A stretch of DNA of 20,035 nucleotides from the IMG/VR virus record IMGVR_UViG_3300049595_001385, positions 1 to 20,035 of that record; one strand, 5' to 3'. The DNA comes from a virus. Shown piece after piece: positions 15,200 through 19,533 of this stretch (positions are counted from its first letter, which is position 1; every line of letters begins with the position of its first letter). The notes under the pieces were generated by a model that worked only from the letters and a program-made list of their open reading frames with translations, was not told the origin of the DNA and did not search any database. A program made the translations under genes and the position numbers.

Positions 15200-15363
15200 A
15201 TACCGTAGCAACTCAGGGTCTTTCCTACTAAAGCCCCTTACTATATATAAGGCAGGAAATTTAACGCATTTCCCGTTTTTATAATGTGACCTTCATCACA
15301 GTATATAAAACCGCAGGTCAGAGGCCAGATCGAGCTTTAACTTTAGCAAATATTTTTTGTTGG

Positions 15364-15375
15364 GGTATATATACC
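15364..15375. repeat. Perfect 12-bp palindrome GGTATATATACC
   Basis: A perfect palindrome embedded in GGGGTATATATACC, right after an AT-rich tract (TTTAACTTTAGC, then AAATATTTTTTG, 15337-15360). It could be a dyad operator, or mark a DNA-unwinding element beside the DnaA boxes 70 bp away. A related GGTATA...TATACC pair recurs at 15799-15822. Confidence 0.5.
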
Positions 15376-15401
15376 TCCCCCGCGTCAAATTAAGCAATGG
15401 G

Positions 15402-15446
15402 GGGTGCCCGTCCTGCGCTGGGCAGGGCTTCTGCCAGCCCGCACCC
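15402..15446. repeat. Long GC-rich hairpin abutting the DnaA boxes
   Basis: GGGTGC (15402-15407) pairs with GCACCC (15441-15446), and inside it GCTGGGCAG (15417-15425) pairs with CTGCCAGC (15431-15438) with one bulged G. The outer stem ends exactly where the first DnaA box begins. Such stems occur at phage and plasmid origins as priming or loading structures; no direct evidence here. Confidence 0.5.
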
Positions 15447-15455
15447 TGTGGATAA
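15447..15455 (+). promoter_or_regulatory. DnaA box 1 (TGTGGATAA)
   Basis: Exact reverse complement of the bacterial DnaA-box consensus TTATCCACA. It is part of a 14-bp direct repeat CCTGTGGATAACTG (15445-15458 and 15465-15478). Confidence 0.6.
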
Positions 15456-15466
15456 CTGGTCAGACC

Positions 15467-15475
15467 TGTGGATAA
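15467..15475 (+). promoter_or_regulatory. DnaA box 2 (TGTGGATAA)
   Basis: Second perfect copy, same orientation, start-to-start spacing of 20 bp, close to two helical turns, so both would lie on the same face of the helix. The pair implies binding of host DnaA, for replication or transcription control. Confidence 0.6.
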
Positions 15476-15579
15476 CTGTAGGAATAGACGGAGGGCTTGC
15501 TACTAGATCGGCACTTATTTAATACTCCCTATTCCCCGATTTAATAACCGACTAACCCTACGGCTACCCCTAACCCTTA

Positions 15580-15854
15580 AGCTCTATCTAATTAAGTAAC
15601 CGCCTAACCTTGCAAGCTCTAGCCCTAACCGCTAACCGATAGCTCTAGCCCGTGACCTAATCGCCTAAGCTCTAGCGATCTGCCTACCTAATCGGCTACC
15701 CATTACCCCGCTAAGTACTAGACACTCAAGCCCTATCTGTTTACCTTGTTACCTGACTAGTCACCTGTAAAGTATGACCGTTAAGAGTTGTACATAACGG
15801 TATAGTCGTGTATGTTTATACCTGTAGAGCTACTCACTTACCTAACAAGCTCTA
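15580..15854. repeat. Six copies of the heptamer AGCTCTA
   Basis: Direct copies at 15580-15586, 15615-15621, 15641-15647, 15668-15674 and 15848-15854, plus one inverted copy at 15825-15831. The first four are spaced 35, 26 and 27 bases apart, and three of them extend to AGCTCTAG. They lie in a stretch whose plus strand is poor in G and rich in CTAACC and CCTAA words. This resembles an iteron or multi-site operator array. The copies are short, so some could be compositional. Confidence 0.45.
15777..15822 (+). promoter_or_regulatory. Overlapping inverted repeats upstream of the rightward genes (putative operator)
   Basis: ACCGTTA (15777-15783) and TAACGGT (15795-15801) form a 7-bp inverted repeat. 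GGTATA (15799-15804) and TATACC (15817-15822) form a second one that shares three bases with it. A TATAGT and a TATGTT that could serve as -10 elements lie inside. The first rightward gene starts 50 bases on. This is where an early promoter and its operator would be expected, but no clear -35 is visible. Confidence 0.4.
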
Positions 15855-15871
15855 TAGATAAGAGTAAATAA

Positions 15872-16351
15872 ATGACTAAGATTAAAGACACTTTAATAGG
15901 TCGCACAATTAACGGCGAAAAGTTTTATTTAACTATTGAGCTAAAGGATCACGCTAGAGAGGCGCAGACTATCGAACACGAGAGTGTTGCGGGTTATCGC
16001 ACTATGAGTTTTACAGGCACGCTAATTAGTAAGTACGGCTCTATTGTGCACGATCGCGGTTGGTTATCAGGCGGGCAGAATTACGGCTATCTACTAGAGA
16101 TTACCGAACCCGCTAAGGGCTTTACCCTTGCGGGTATCAAGCGCCTTTATGAACTATGGCAAGAGCTACACCTAAACGACTTAAATTCGCATTGCGTACA
16201 CCAAAACAAGGCGATTAAATGGGACGTAGTAGAGCCTTGCGCGGTTACGGGATACAAGGCGGGTAGCGCGTGGTTACTTAAGCCATTAAATGAGGATCTA
16301 CTAAACGAGACTTTCGATCTTGTTTTCCGTAACGCTAAGGCGGTGGCGTAA
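15872..16351 (+). CDS. Conserved-looking phage protein of unknown function (159 aa)
   Basis: First gene of the rightward array. ATG at 15872 follows AAGAGTAAATAA, a weak ribosome-binding site. The product has no signal or membrane segment. Residues 85-140 carry a dense pattern of His, Cys and aromatic residues: LYELWQELHLNDLNSHCVHQ, then EPCAVTGYKAGSAWLLKPL. I have the impression that Trp-x3-LHLND...C-x-H-Q...C...GYK.GSAWL is a recurring arrangement in small phage proteins, but I know no function. The two Cys and nearby His might bind a metal. Alanine is mainly GCG here, unlike the left arm. TAATG overlap couples it to the next gene. Confidence 0.8.
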   Translation: MTKIKDTLIGRTINGEKFYLTIELKDHAREAQTIEHESVAGYRTMSFTGTLISKYGSIVHDRGWLSGGQNYGYLLEITEPAKGFTLAGIKRLYELWQELHLNDLNSHCVHQNKAIKWDVVEPCAVTGYKAGSAWLLKPLNEDLLNETFDLVFRNAKAVA

Positions 16352-16497
16352 TGCTTTACACAATTAAGCGGGACGGCGTAGAGGTTAAGCGCGTAGAGAG
16401 TGAGCTCGCGGTAGTCGTGTACTTTCATAAAACACACTCTTACTCTATGAGCCACGCCCTAAAGTACGAGGGCTACACGGTAGAGGCGGTGAACTAA
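16351..16497 (+). CDS. Small protein of unknown function (48 aa)
   Basis: ATG overlaps the previous TAA (TAATG), and its own TAA overlaps the next ATG. The product MLYTIKRDGVEVKRVESELA, then VVVYFHKTHSYSMSHALKYE and GYTVEAVN reads like a compact beta-beta-alpha-beta fold. GCTAAGGCGG upstream may serve as ribosome-binding site. No family recognised. Confidence 0.65.
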   Translation: MLYTIKRDGVEVKRVESELAVVVYFHKTHSYSMSHALKYEGYTVEAVN

Positions 16498-16658
16498 TGA
16501 GATCCCGCAACTATTACCGCCTACGCCTAGCGGTACGCGTAGCCTTTTGGTTAGCTCTTGTCGGTGTAATTCTATGGATCGCGGGCAACGTATGGTGGAC
16601 GGAGGACGGCTATTGCATAGGCTCTATGTCTAAGTGCTTAGGTAAAGAGTTTCACTAG
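16497..16658 (+). CDS. Single-span membrane protein (53 aa)
   Basis: Starts at the ATG overlapping the previous stop. A basic N-terminus (MRSRNYYRLRLAVR) is followed by one strongly hydrophobic helix (about 15-34: VAFWLALVGVILWIAGNVWW). The short C-terminal part has two cysteines (DGYCIGSMSKCLGKEFH) and would lie outside if the positive-inside rule holds, so a disulfide is possible. It is not a recognisable holin, though size and topology would allow a host-membrane role. The stop is followed at once by a hairpin cluster. Confidence 0.62.
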   Translation: MRSRNYYRLRLAVRVAFWLALVGVILWIAGNVWWTEDGYCIGSMSKCLGKEFH

Positions 16659-16715
16659 GTGAGTGACTATCGCTCACGGGCTTACCCGTGGGCGGTAGCC
16701 GATTACCTAAATCGG
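16659..16715 (+). promoter_or_regulatory. Cluster of three intercistronic hairpins, two mutually exclusive
   Basis: Directly after the stop codon: GTGAGTGA (16659-16666) pairs with TCGCTCAC (16670-16677) across a CTA loop, with one G-U pair. CACGGG (16675-16680) pairs with CCCGTG (16685-16690) across CTTA and shares three bases with the first stem, so both cannot form fully. CCGATT (16699-16704) pairs with AATCGG (16710-16715). No T-run follows, so this is not a simple terminator. Attenuation, RNase processing or mRNA protection before the clamp gene are possible. Confidence 0.55.
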
Positions 16716-16720
16716 ATAAC

Positions 16721-16741
16721 TAAGAGAATAAGGGTTAAGTA
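16721..16741 (+). promoter_or_regulatory. Shared leader/ribosome-binding element, copy 1
   Basis: TAAGAG (16721-16726) and TAAGGGTTAAGTA (16729-16741) immediately precede the clamp ATG. The core AAGGG is the only Shine-Dalgarno candidate. The same word occurs before the gene at 17453 and, in reduced form, before 15872. Confidence 0.5.
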
Positions 16742-17359
16742 ATGAATAAAGTAATGGATAACAAGATCATCACGGCGGGCGAGAGCCTTAACAATTTAGA
16801 GCTTGCGGGCGATCAATTGTTAGAGCTATTGGAGGGCGTGAGCACGCACGCGGGGCGCGATAAGTCACTCCCTACGCTTAACGCGGTAGAGATAGAGGGC
16901 GGGGGCGGGCTATTAGTTGCACGCGCTACCGATAGATACCGACTAATTGAGGGAGGGGCGAGAGCGTTAGACGGTAGCTTAGATAAGGCTCTTATCTCAC
17001 TAGAGGACATCAAGCGCGTAATTGCATTAGCTAAGGCGCATAAGGCTCACCGTATCGGGCTTACCCGTATCGCTAACGCTCTAACCGTGAGCGCACTAGG
17101 CGATAGCCTTACCGTGACACTATTAGAGGGAAAGTTTCCACCTACGGCGGATCTATTCGCTAAGAGCGAGGGCGAGCCTAGCGCGGTAGAGGGCGTAGCC
17201 TTTAACCCCGCTCTAATGGCAGACTATGCCAAGATCGCGGGCAAGGGCGCAGCTATTAAGATTTACTTTACGGGCGACGGCAAGCCTATGCGTGTACGCA
17301 TTACAAGCGACACTATCAATTGGAGAGCCTTGCTTATGCCTATGCGCTATCAAGATTAG
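16742..17359 (+). CDS. Short DnaN-like sliding clamp (205 aa)
   Basis: Probably a processivity clamp that encircles DNA and tethers a polymerase. It has beta-clamp signatures in order: PTLNAVEIEG then LLVARATDRYRL (44-68; compare the 'lVATDghRLa' motif of DnaN), a helix ISLEDIKRVIALAKA, the strand-turn LLEGKFPP (127-134; the clamp 'G-x-[FY]-P' motif), FNPALMADYAKI (154-165), and a C-terminal LLMPMR (197-202), like the VMPMRL end of bacterial clamps. Length is well under the roughly 370 residues of a three-domain clamp, so about two domains' worth is present. Start ATG 16742 follows AAGGG; ATG 16754 is possible. Codons are GCG/CTA-rich. Phage DnaN-like proteins are known; the oligomeric form is unknown. 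Confidence 0.75.
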   Translation: MNKVMDNKIITAGESLNNLELAGDQLLELLEGVSTHAGRDKSLPTLNAVEIEGGGGLLVARATDRYRLIEGGARALDGSLDKALISLEDIKRVIALAKAHKAHRIGLTRIANALTVSALGDSLTVTLLEGKFPPTADLFAKSEGEPSAVEGVAFNPALMADYAKIAGKGAAIKIYFTGDGKPMRVRITSDTINWRALLMPMRYQD

Positions 17360-17418
17360 TTAGTGCGGTACTATCTTATTCTACCCTTATGCGGTAGAGT
17401 AAGGTAGTATCTTACTAA
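17360..17418 (+). promoter_or_regulatory. Long stable intercistronic RNA hairpin
   Basis: GGTACTATCTTATTCTACC (17367-17385) pairs along all 19 bases with GGTAGAGTAAGGTAGTATC (17393-17411), with a 7-base loop. Three of the pairs are G-U in the plus-strand RNA. An outer stem TTAGT (17360-17364) with ACTAA (17414-17418) extends it across a 2x2 internal loop. It begins right after the clamp stop codon. There is no T-run, so it resembles an RNase III-type processing or mRNA-end-protecting element more than a terminator. Confidence 0.7.
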
Positions 17419-17433
17419 AGGTTAGTAGGATAA

Positions 17434-17452
17434 TTAAGAGTAAGGGTTAAGT
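17434..17452 (+). promoter_or_regulatory. Shared leader/ribosome-binding element, copy 2
   Basis: TTAAGAGTAAGGGTTAAGT directly before ATG 17453. It repeats the TAAGGGTTAAGT word found before the clamp gene, and again follows an intercistronic hairpin. Confidence 0.5.
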
Positions 17453-17611
17453 ATGACTATCGAAAGAGTACGACATAGCGGGGCTTATGTAATCTCCGAT
17501 TTTGTAGGAGAGGGCGCGGGCGAATACCTATTTACCCGCACATACTACGGCTACACGCTACGCGAGGCTAAGGCACAATTCAAGATCGCACTAGAGGGAG
17601 AGGCTAAGTAA
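17453..17611 (+). CDS. Small protein of unknown function (52 aa)
   Basis: ATG 17453 follows the AAGGG leader. The product MTIERVRHSGAYVISDFVGE, then GAGEYLFTRTYYGYTLREAK and AQFKIALEGEAK reads as a beta-rich N-terminal part and a C-terminal helix. The arrangement 'YLFTRTYYGYTLREAKAQF' has the look of a small phage protein family, but I cannot name one. The final codons GAGGGAGAG also serve as ribosome-binding site for the next gene, which overlaps as TAATG. Confidence 0.65.
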   Translation: MTIERVRHSGAYVISDFVGEGAGEYLFTRTYYGYTLREAKAQFKIALEGEAK

Positions 17612-17790
17612 TGAAAGAGCTAGAGCAATTCTTAAACGTAGAGGCAGAGTGGGTACTAGAGAGACTTAGTACGGGAACGGAAAGTAATGACCGTAATTAC
17701 TATCAAGGCAGACTAGATCAGCTCGCGCAAGTGAGACGATTACTAAACCTACCGCAGATTATGAGAGAGGGAGAGAGAGTAAATGGATAA
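17611..17790 (+). CDS. Small helical protein of unknown function (59 aa)
   Basis: Begins at the ATG in TAATG. The product MKELEQFLNVEAEWVLERLS, then TGTESNDRNYYQGRLDQLAQ and VRRLLNLPQIMREGERVNG is predicted as two helices joined by a polar loop. No catalytic motif. Its 3' end (GAGAGAGGGAGAGAGAG) is purine-only and provides the Shine-Dalgarno of the next gene. Confidence 0.65.
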   Translation: MKELEQFLNVEAEWVLERLSTGTESNDRNYYQGRLDQLAQVRRLLNLPQIMREGERVNG

Positions 17791-17926
17791 GTGCAGATTT
17801 TGTGGCTTACGTGGGTTAGTGCTATCCACTATTAACGCAGACTATTCTTGCGAGCATTGTGGAGAGTGGCAAGAGGCTAAGTTAAATAGCGCGTGGGAGG
17901 TAGTGGGCTATGAGCTACGAGCCTGA
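17783..17926 (+). CDS. Zinc-ribbon-like mini protein, CX2C-X15-CX2C (47 aa)
   Basis: Starts at ATG 17783, overlapping the previous gene by 8 bases. Cys 4, 7, 23 and 26 form two CxxC knuckles (KCRFCG and SCEHCGEW), typical of a zinc ribbon. The remainder is a short helix ending VVGYELRA. Such mini-ribbons bind nucleic acid or protein partners; the partner here is unknown. It overlaps the next gene, also a two-knuckle Cys protein, by 17 bases. Confidence 0.66.
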   Translation: MDKCRFCGLRGLVLSTINADYSCEHCGEWQEAKLNSAWEVVGYELRA

Positions 17927-18119
17927 GTTAAATGATCCTATCTTCTATGCGGAAGAGTACGAGCCACCAATTAAGTGCTTCAAGTGTGGTGACACGCTGG
18001 ATCGAGACGACATAGTGTGGGCAGACGTTGAAGGTTTATGGCAAGTGAAAGGGAAAGAGGGCAACGATACCGCCTGGTGCGTTGTTTGTTTACCAAGCGA
18101 GGGAGAGGGTAATGAGTAA
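17910..18119 (+). CDS. Second zinc-ribbon-like small protein, CX2C-X30-CX2C (69 aa)
   Basis: ATG 17910 lies inside the end of the previous gene. An acidic, Tyr/Pro-rich N-terminus (MSYEPELNDPIFYAEEYEPP) precedes CFKCG (Cys 23, 26); CVVC (Cys 57, 60) lies near the C-terminus, and Trp/Val-rich strands lie between. This is a plausible zinc ribbon. The C-terminal residues SEGEGNE are encoded by GAGGGAGAGGGTAATGAG, which is also the ribosome-binding site and start of the next gene. Function unknown. Confidence 0.75.
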   Translation: MSYEPELNDPIFYAEEYEPPIKCFKCGDTLDRDDIVWADVEGLWQVKGKEGNDTAWCVVCLPSEGEGNE

Positions 18120-18213
18120 TCTAAAAGAGTGGGTGGAAGATCGCCAAGAAAATGGTGATGATGGCACAGGGTATAACGATTACACACAGGAAGAGGGAGA
18201 GGGTAATGAATAA
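18112..18213 (+). CDS. Very small acidic protein (33 aa)
   Basis: ATG 18112 follows GGGAGAGGGTA within the previous gene's last codons. The product is MSNLKEWVEDRQENGDDGTG, then YNDYTQEEGEGNE: one helix and an acidic Gly/Asn/Tyr tail. Its last codons repeat the same purine cassette that starts the next gene. Strong Shine-Dalgarno and perfect fit in the overlap chain support it despite its size. Confidence 0.55.
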   Translation: MSNLKEWVEDRQENGDDGTGYNDYTQEEGEGNE

Positions 18214-18340
18214 GTGGACAGTATGGGTAGGCGGTAGCGAAATGAGTAGTAATCTATTATCACACTCACAAGCTCTTAAAATTGTTAAGGTGTGGAAAGA
18301 CTTAGGTTATGACGACGTAGTAGTGGAAGAGGTAGCGTAA
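18206..18340 (+). CDS. Small beta-alpha-beta protein (44 aa)
   Basis: A longer frame opens at 18152, but ATG 18206 directly follows GAGGGAGAGGGTA and gives a compact protein: MNKWTVWVGGSEMSSNLLSH, then SQALKIVKVWKDLGYDDVVV and EEVA. The strand WTVWVGG, a helix and the strand YDDVVVEE suggest a mini alpha/beta fold. Function unknown. TAATG couples it to the next gene. Confidence 0.65.
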   Translation: MNKWTVWVGGSEMSSNLLSHSQALKIVKVWKDLGYDDVVVEEVA

Positions 18341-18504
18341 TGAACGAAGAATACCTACGGGCTAAGTTTAACTTATGCCTAGATCAAGCAGAGAAGAACA
18401 TCAAGGAGGAGGAGATAGCTTTGGCTATCAAGAACCTAGAGCGTGCCAATAGTGCAATGGCTCGCTTGTTTGGGTTAGACGAGGGAGACAACAATGACAA
18501 TTAA
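18340..18504 (+). CDS. Small helical acidic protein (54 aa)
   Basis: Starts in TAATG. The product MNEEYLRAKFNLCLDQAEKN, then IKEEEIALAIKNLERANSAM and ARLFGLDEGDNNDN is a helical hairpin with an acidic tail. No known domain. The end overlaps the next gene by 11 bases, with GAGGGAGA as ribosome-binding site. Confidence 0.65.
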   Translation: MNEEYLRAKFNLCLDQAEKNIKEEEIALAIKNLERANSAMARLFGLDEGDNNDN

Positions 18505-18667
18505 AGAGGTTGAGTTAGAGTACACCGTCTATAACCTTGTGAGGTTATCGGAGAAGGTATGGGGAGAGAACGCTACTGAGTACCTTGCAGGTAGGTTAGA
18601 GAGTGTCATCACCTATAAGCAGATGAAGGTTCTAATTGATAGTCTTAAGGAGGAAGCGAGTGAGTAA
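18494..18667 (+). CDS. Small helical protein (57 aa)
   Basis: ATG 18494 lies 8 bases after GAGGGAGA. The product MTIKEVELEYTVYNLVRLSE, then KVWGENATEYLAGRLESVIT and YKQMKVLIDSLKEEASE is three predicted helices with a conserved-looking W...EYLAG centre. Function unknown. Its stop lies just past the start of the next gene (8-base overlap). Confidence 0.65.
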   Translation: MTIKEVELEYTVYNLVRLSEKVWGENATEYLAGRLESVITYKQMKVLIDSLKEEASE

Positions 18668-18902
18668 CATCTACACCATACACCCCAAGAAGTCGGACTT
18701 AATCCTATTCTATGAGGTGCTTACACCTGAGGGAGAGAACGAGTGGGGCGGGGCTAACGCTGAGCAGTGCATACAATGGCTAAGCCTTGCACCTAGTGGC
18801 AGTCGTGTGCTGGTATCTGCCTGGGATAGTGATGAGGAGGACGCTCACCTAGTAGGGCAGACCTTAGACATCACCGAGATAGTAAGGGCAGCGAGCTTAT
18901 GA
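18660..18902 (+). CDS. Small acidic protein of unknown function (80 aa)
   Basis: I choose GTG 18660 over the earlier ATG 18636, because AAGGAGG (18647-18653) sits 6 bases before it, the best Shine-Dalgarno in the right arm. The protein begins SNIYTIHPKKSDLILFYEVL and shows AEQCIQWLSLAPSGSRVLVS followed by AWDSDEEDAHLVGQTLDITE, an alternating helix/strand pattern. This layout is common in small phage proteins of unknown function. The stop overlaps the next ATG (ATGA). Confidence 0.72.
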   Translation: MSNIYTIHPKKSDLILFYEVLTPEGENEWGGANAEQCIQWLSLAPSGSRVLVSAWDSDEEDAHLVGQTLDITEIVRAASL

Positions 18903-18982
18903 TGTACTGGTTAGGGATAGCTGCGGTAATGCTGGTAGTCTATGGGCTTATAGTGTGGGAGGACAAGATCAATGGAGAGTAA
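18899..18982 (+). CDS. Membrane micro-protein (27 aa)
   Basis: ATGATG at 18899 overlaps the previous TGA. The product MMYWLGIAAVMLVVYGLIVW, then EDKINGE is a single membrane helix with an acidic tail. The ribosome-binding site (AAGGG, about 13 bases away) is weak, so translation is probably by coupling. It ends inside the next gene. Short, so not certain. Confidence 0.48.
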   Translation: MMYWLGIAAVMLVVYGLIVWEDKINGE

Positions 18983-19262
18983 GGAAGTCAGCGGTAAGCA
19001 AGCAATTCACTATCGAAACTACAGACGAGCAAGAGATCGTGCGCTAGTGCGCCTGTCTCACCTCTATCCCAACGTGTATAGAGACTTGTTAGCGGAGGAG
19101 AAGGACAATGACCAGACAGAAGGTAAGAATTGGGTTGCTAGTAATACCCGTGTTAGCGTTACTTTGGGTGTTCGCTCCCGACCAACGCGCAGTAAAGGGA
19201 GAGTTTCCAAGCGACCTAAGCGTGGTCGCAAGAACAAAGGCAACAATGGAGGAAAAGCGTGA
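18972..19262 (+). CDS. Basic-tailed protein of unknown function (96 aa)
   Basis: ATG 18972 overlaps the micro-protein's end. The N-terminal half is a charged helix pair, HYRNYRRARDRALVRLSHLY then PNVYRDLLAEEKDND; the C-terminal third is Arg/Lys/Gly-rich (RSKGRVSKRPKRGRKNKGNN), likely disordered and nucleic-acid-binding. From 19108 on the same bases also encode the transglycosylase N-terminus in another frame. The stop TGA overlaps a GTG that opens a further frame. The N-terminal half has the look of a conserved small phage family; no function known. Confidence 0.66.
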   Translation: MESKEVSGKQAIHYRNYRRARDRALVRLSHLYPNVYRDLLAEEKDNDQTEGKNWVASNTRVSVTLGVRSRPTRSKGRVSKRPKRGRKNKGNNGGKA

Positions 19263-19533
19263 GAACAAGGCACTTGCAGTTAGTTACGCACGAGCACTCG
19301 GTTACAATCAAAACCAAATCAGATGTCTTGTCACCTTATGGACCCGTGAGAGCAGGTTTGACCACCTCGCAGACAACCCAAGAAGTACAGCTTTCGGAAT
19401 TGCTCAACTCCTTAGAGAGCGTAGTGGAGAGCCTGAACTACAAGTCCTTCACGGCTTACGATACCTTGGTCACCGCTATGGAGGGAGTGCGTGTCGCGCT
19501 CTCCAACATAGCAACAGACGAGGTTGGTACTGA
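19108..19533 (+). CDS. Membrane-anchored lytic transglycosylase, SLT-like (141 aa)
   Basis: Probably cleaves peptidoglycan glycan strands. Residues 7-23 (RIGLLVIPVLALLWVFA) form a signal anchor or signal peptide. A linker leads to an SLT-type domain: ALAVSYARALGYNQNQIRCL, then LWTRESRFDHLADNPRSTAF with probable catalytic Glu 81, GIAQLL (97-102) and HGLRYLGHRYGGSACRAL. The WT-x-ES...A-x-N..S.A.GIAQLL pattern is the family hallmark. It ends at RRGWY, normal for compact phage or actinobacterial members. ATG 19108 follows GGAGGAGAAGGA. Nearly the whole gene overlaps two other open frames. It could serve lysis or entry; lying in the early-gene arm rather than by tail genes, the timing is unclear. 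Confidence 0.82.
   Translation: MTRQKVRIGLLVIPVLALLWVFAPDQRAVKGEFPSDLSVVARTKATMEEKRENKALAVSYARALGYNQNQIRCLVTLWTRESRFDHLADNPRSTAFGIAQLLRERSGEPELQVLHGLRYLGHRYGGSACRALQHSNRRGWY

Larger units (their letters stand above)
15009..15871. other. Divergent gene-free central region (863 bp), putative origin and control region
   Basis: No credible protein gene lies here on either strand. From left to right I see: the terminase leader with nested inverted repeats (15080-15200); several TATA-rich stretches (15241-15310) that include TATAAT at 15280-15285 but no convincing -35; an AT-rich tract and palindrome (15340-15375); a GC-rich hairpin and two DnaA boxes (15402-15475); a segment poor in G on the plus strand with repeated AGCTCTA and CTAACC-like words (15530-15730); and nested inverted repeats (15777-15822) before the first rightward gene. 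Position between two divergent transcription units fits a bidirectional control region, and the DnaA boxes suggest replication initiation; both are inferred. Confidence 0.6.

Noticed and set aside
15110-15245. Possible tRNA or tmRNA-like fold because of several GC-rich stems and a GTTCG word
   Set aside because: No acceptor stem, anticodon arm or T-arm with proper spacing could be assembled on either strand.
15250-15290. GGAAAT...ATTTCC stem followed by TTTTTAT, and a TATAAT at 15280, as terminator or promoter
   Set aside because: The stem is short and AT-rich, no good -35 sits at the right distance, and there is no upstream plus-strand gene to terminate.
15580-15854. CRISPR-like array interpretation of the AGCTCTA copies
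   Set aside because: The repeats are only 7 bases, spacing is uneven and one copy is inverted; no cas-like gene is present.
15812-15871. A 19-codon frame (ATG 15812 to TAA 15871) abutting the first rightward gene, like a leader peptide
   Set aside because: It has no ribosome-binding site and overlaps the inverted repeats; its length is within chance expectation.
16147-16455. A 102-codon minus-strand frame opposite the first rightward genes
   Set aside because: It lies antisense to two TAATG-coupled genes and has no ribosome-binding site.
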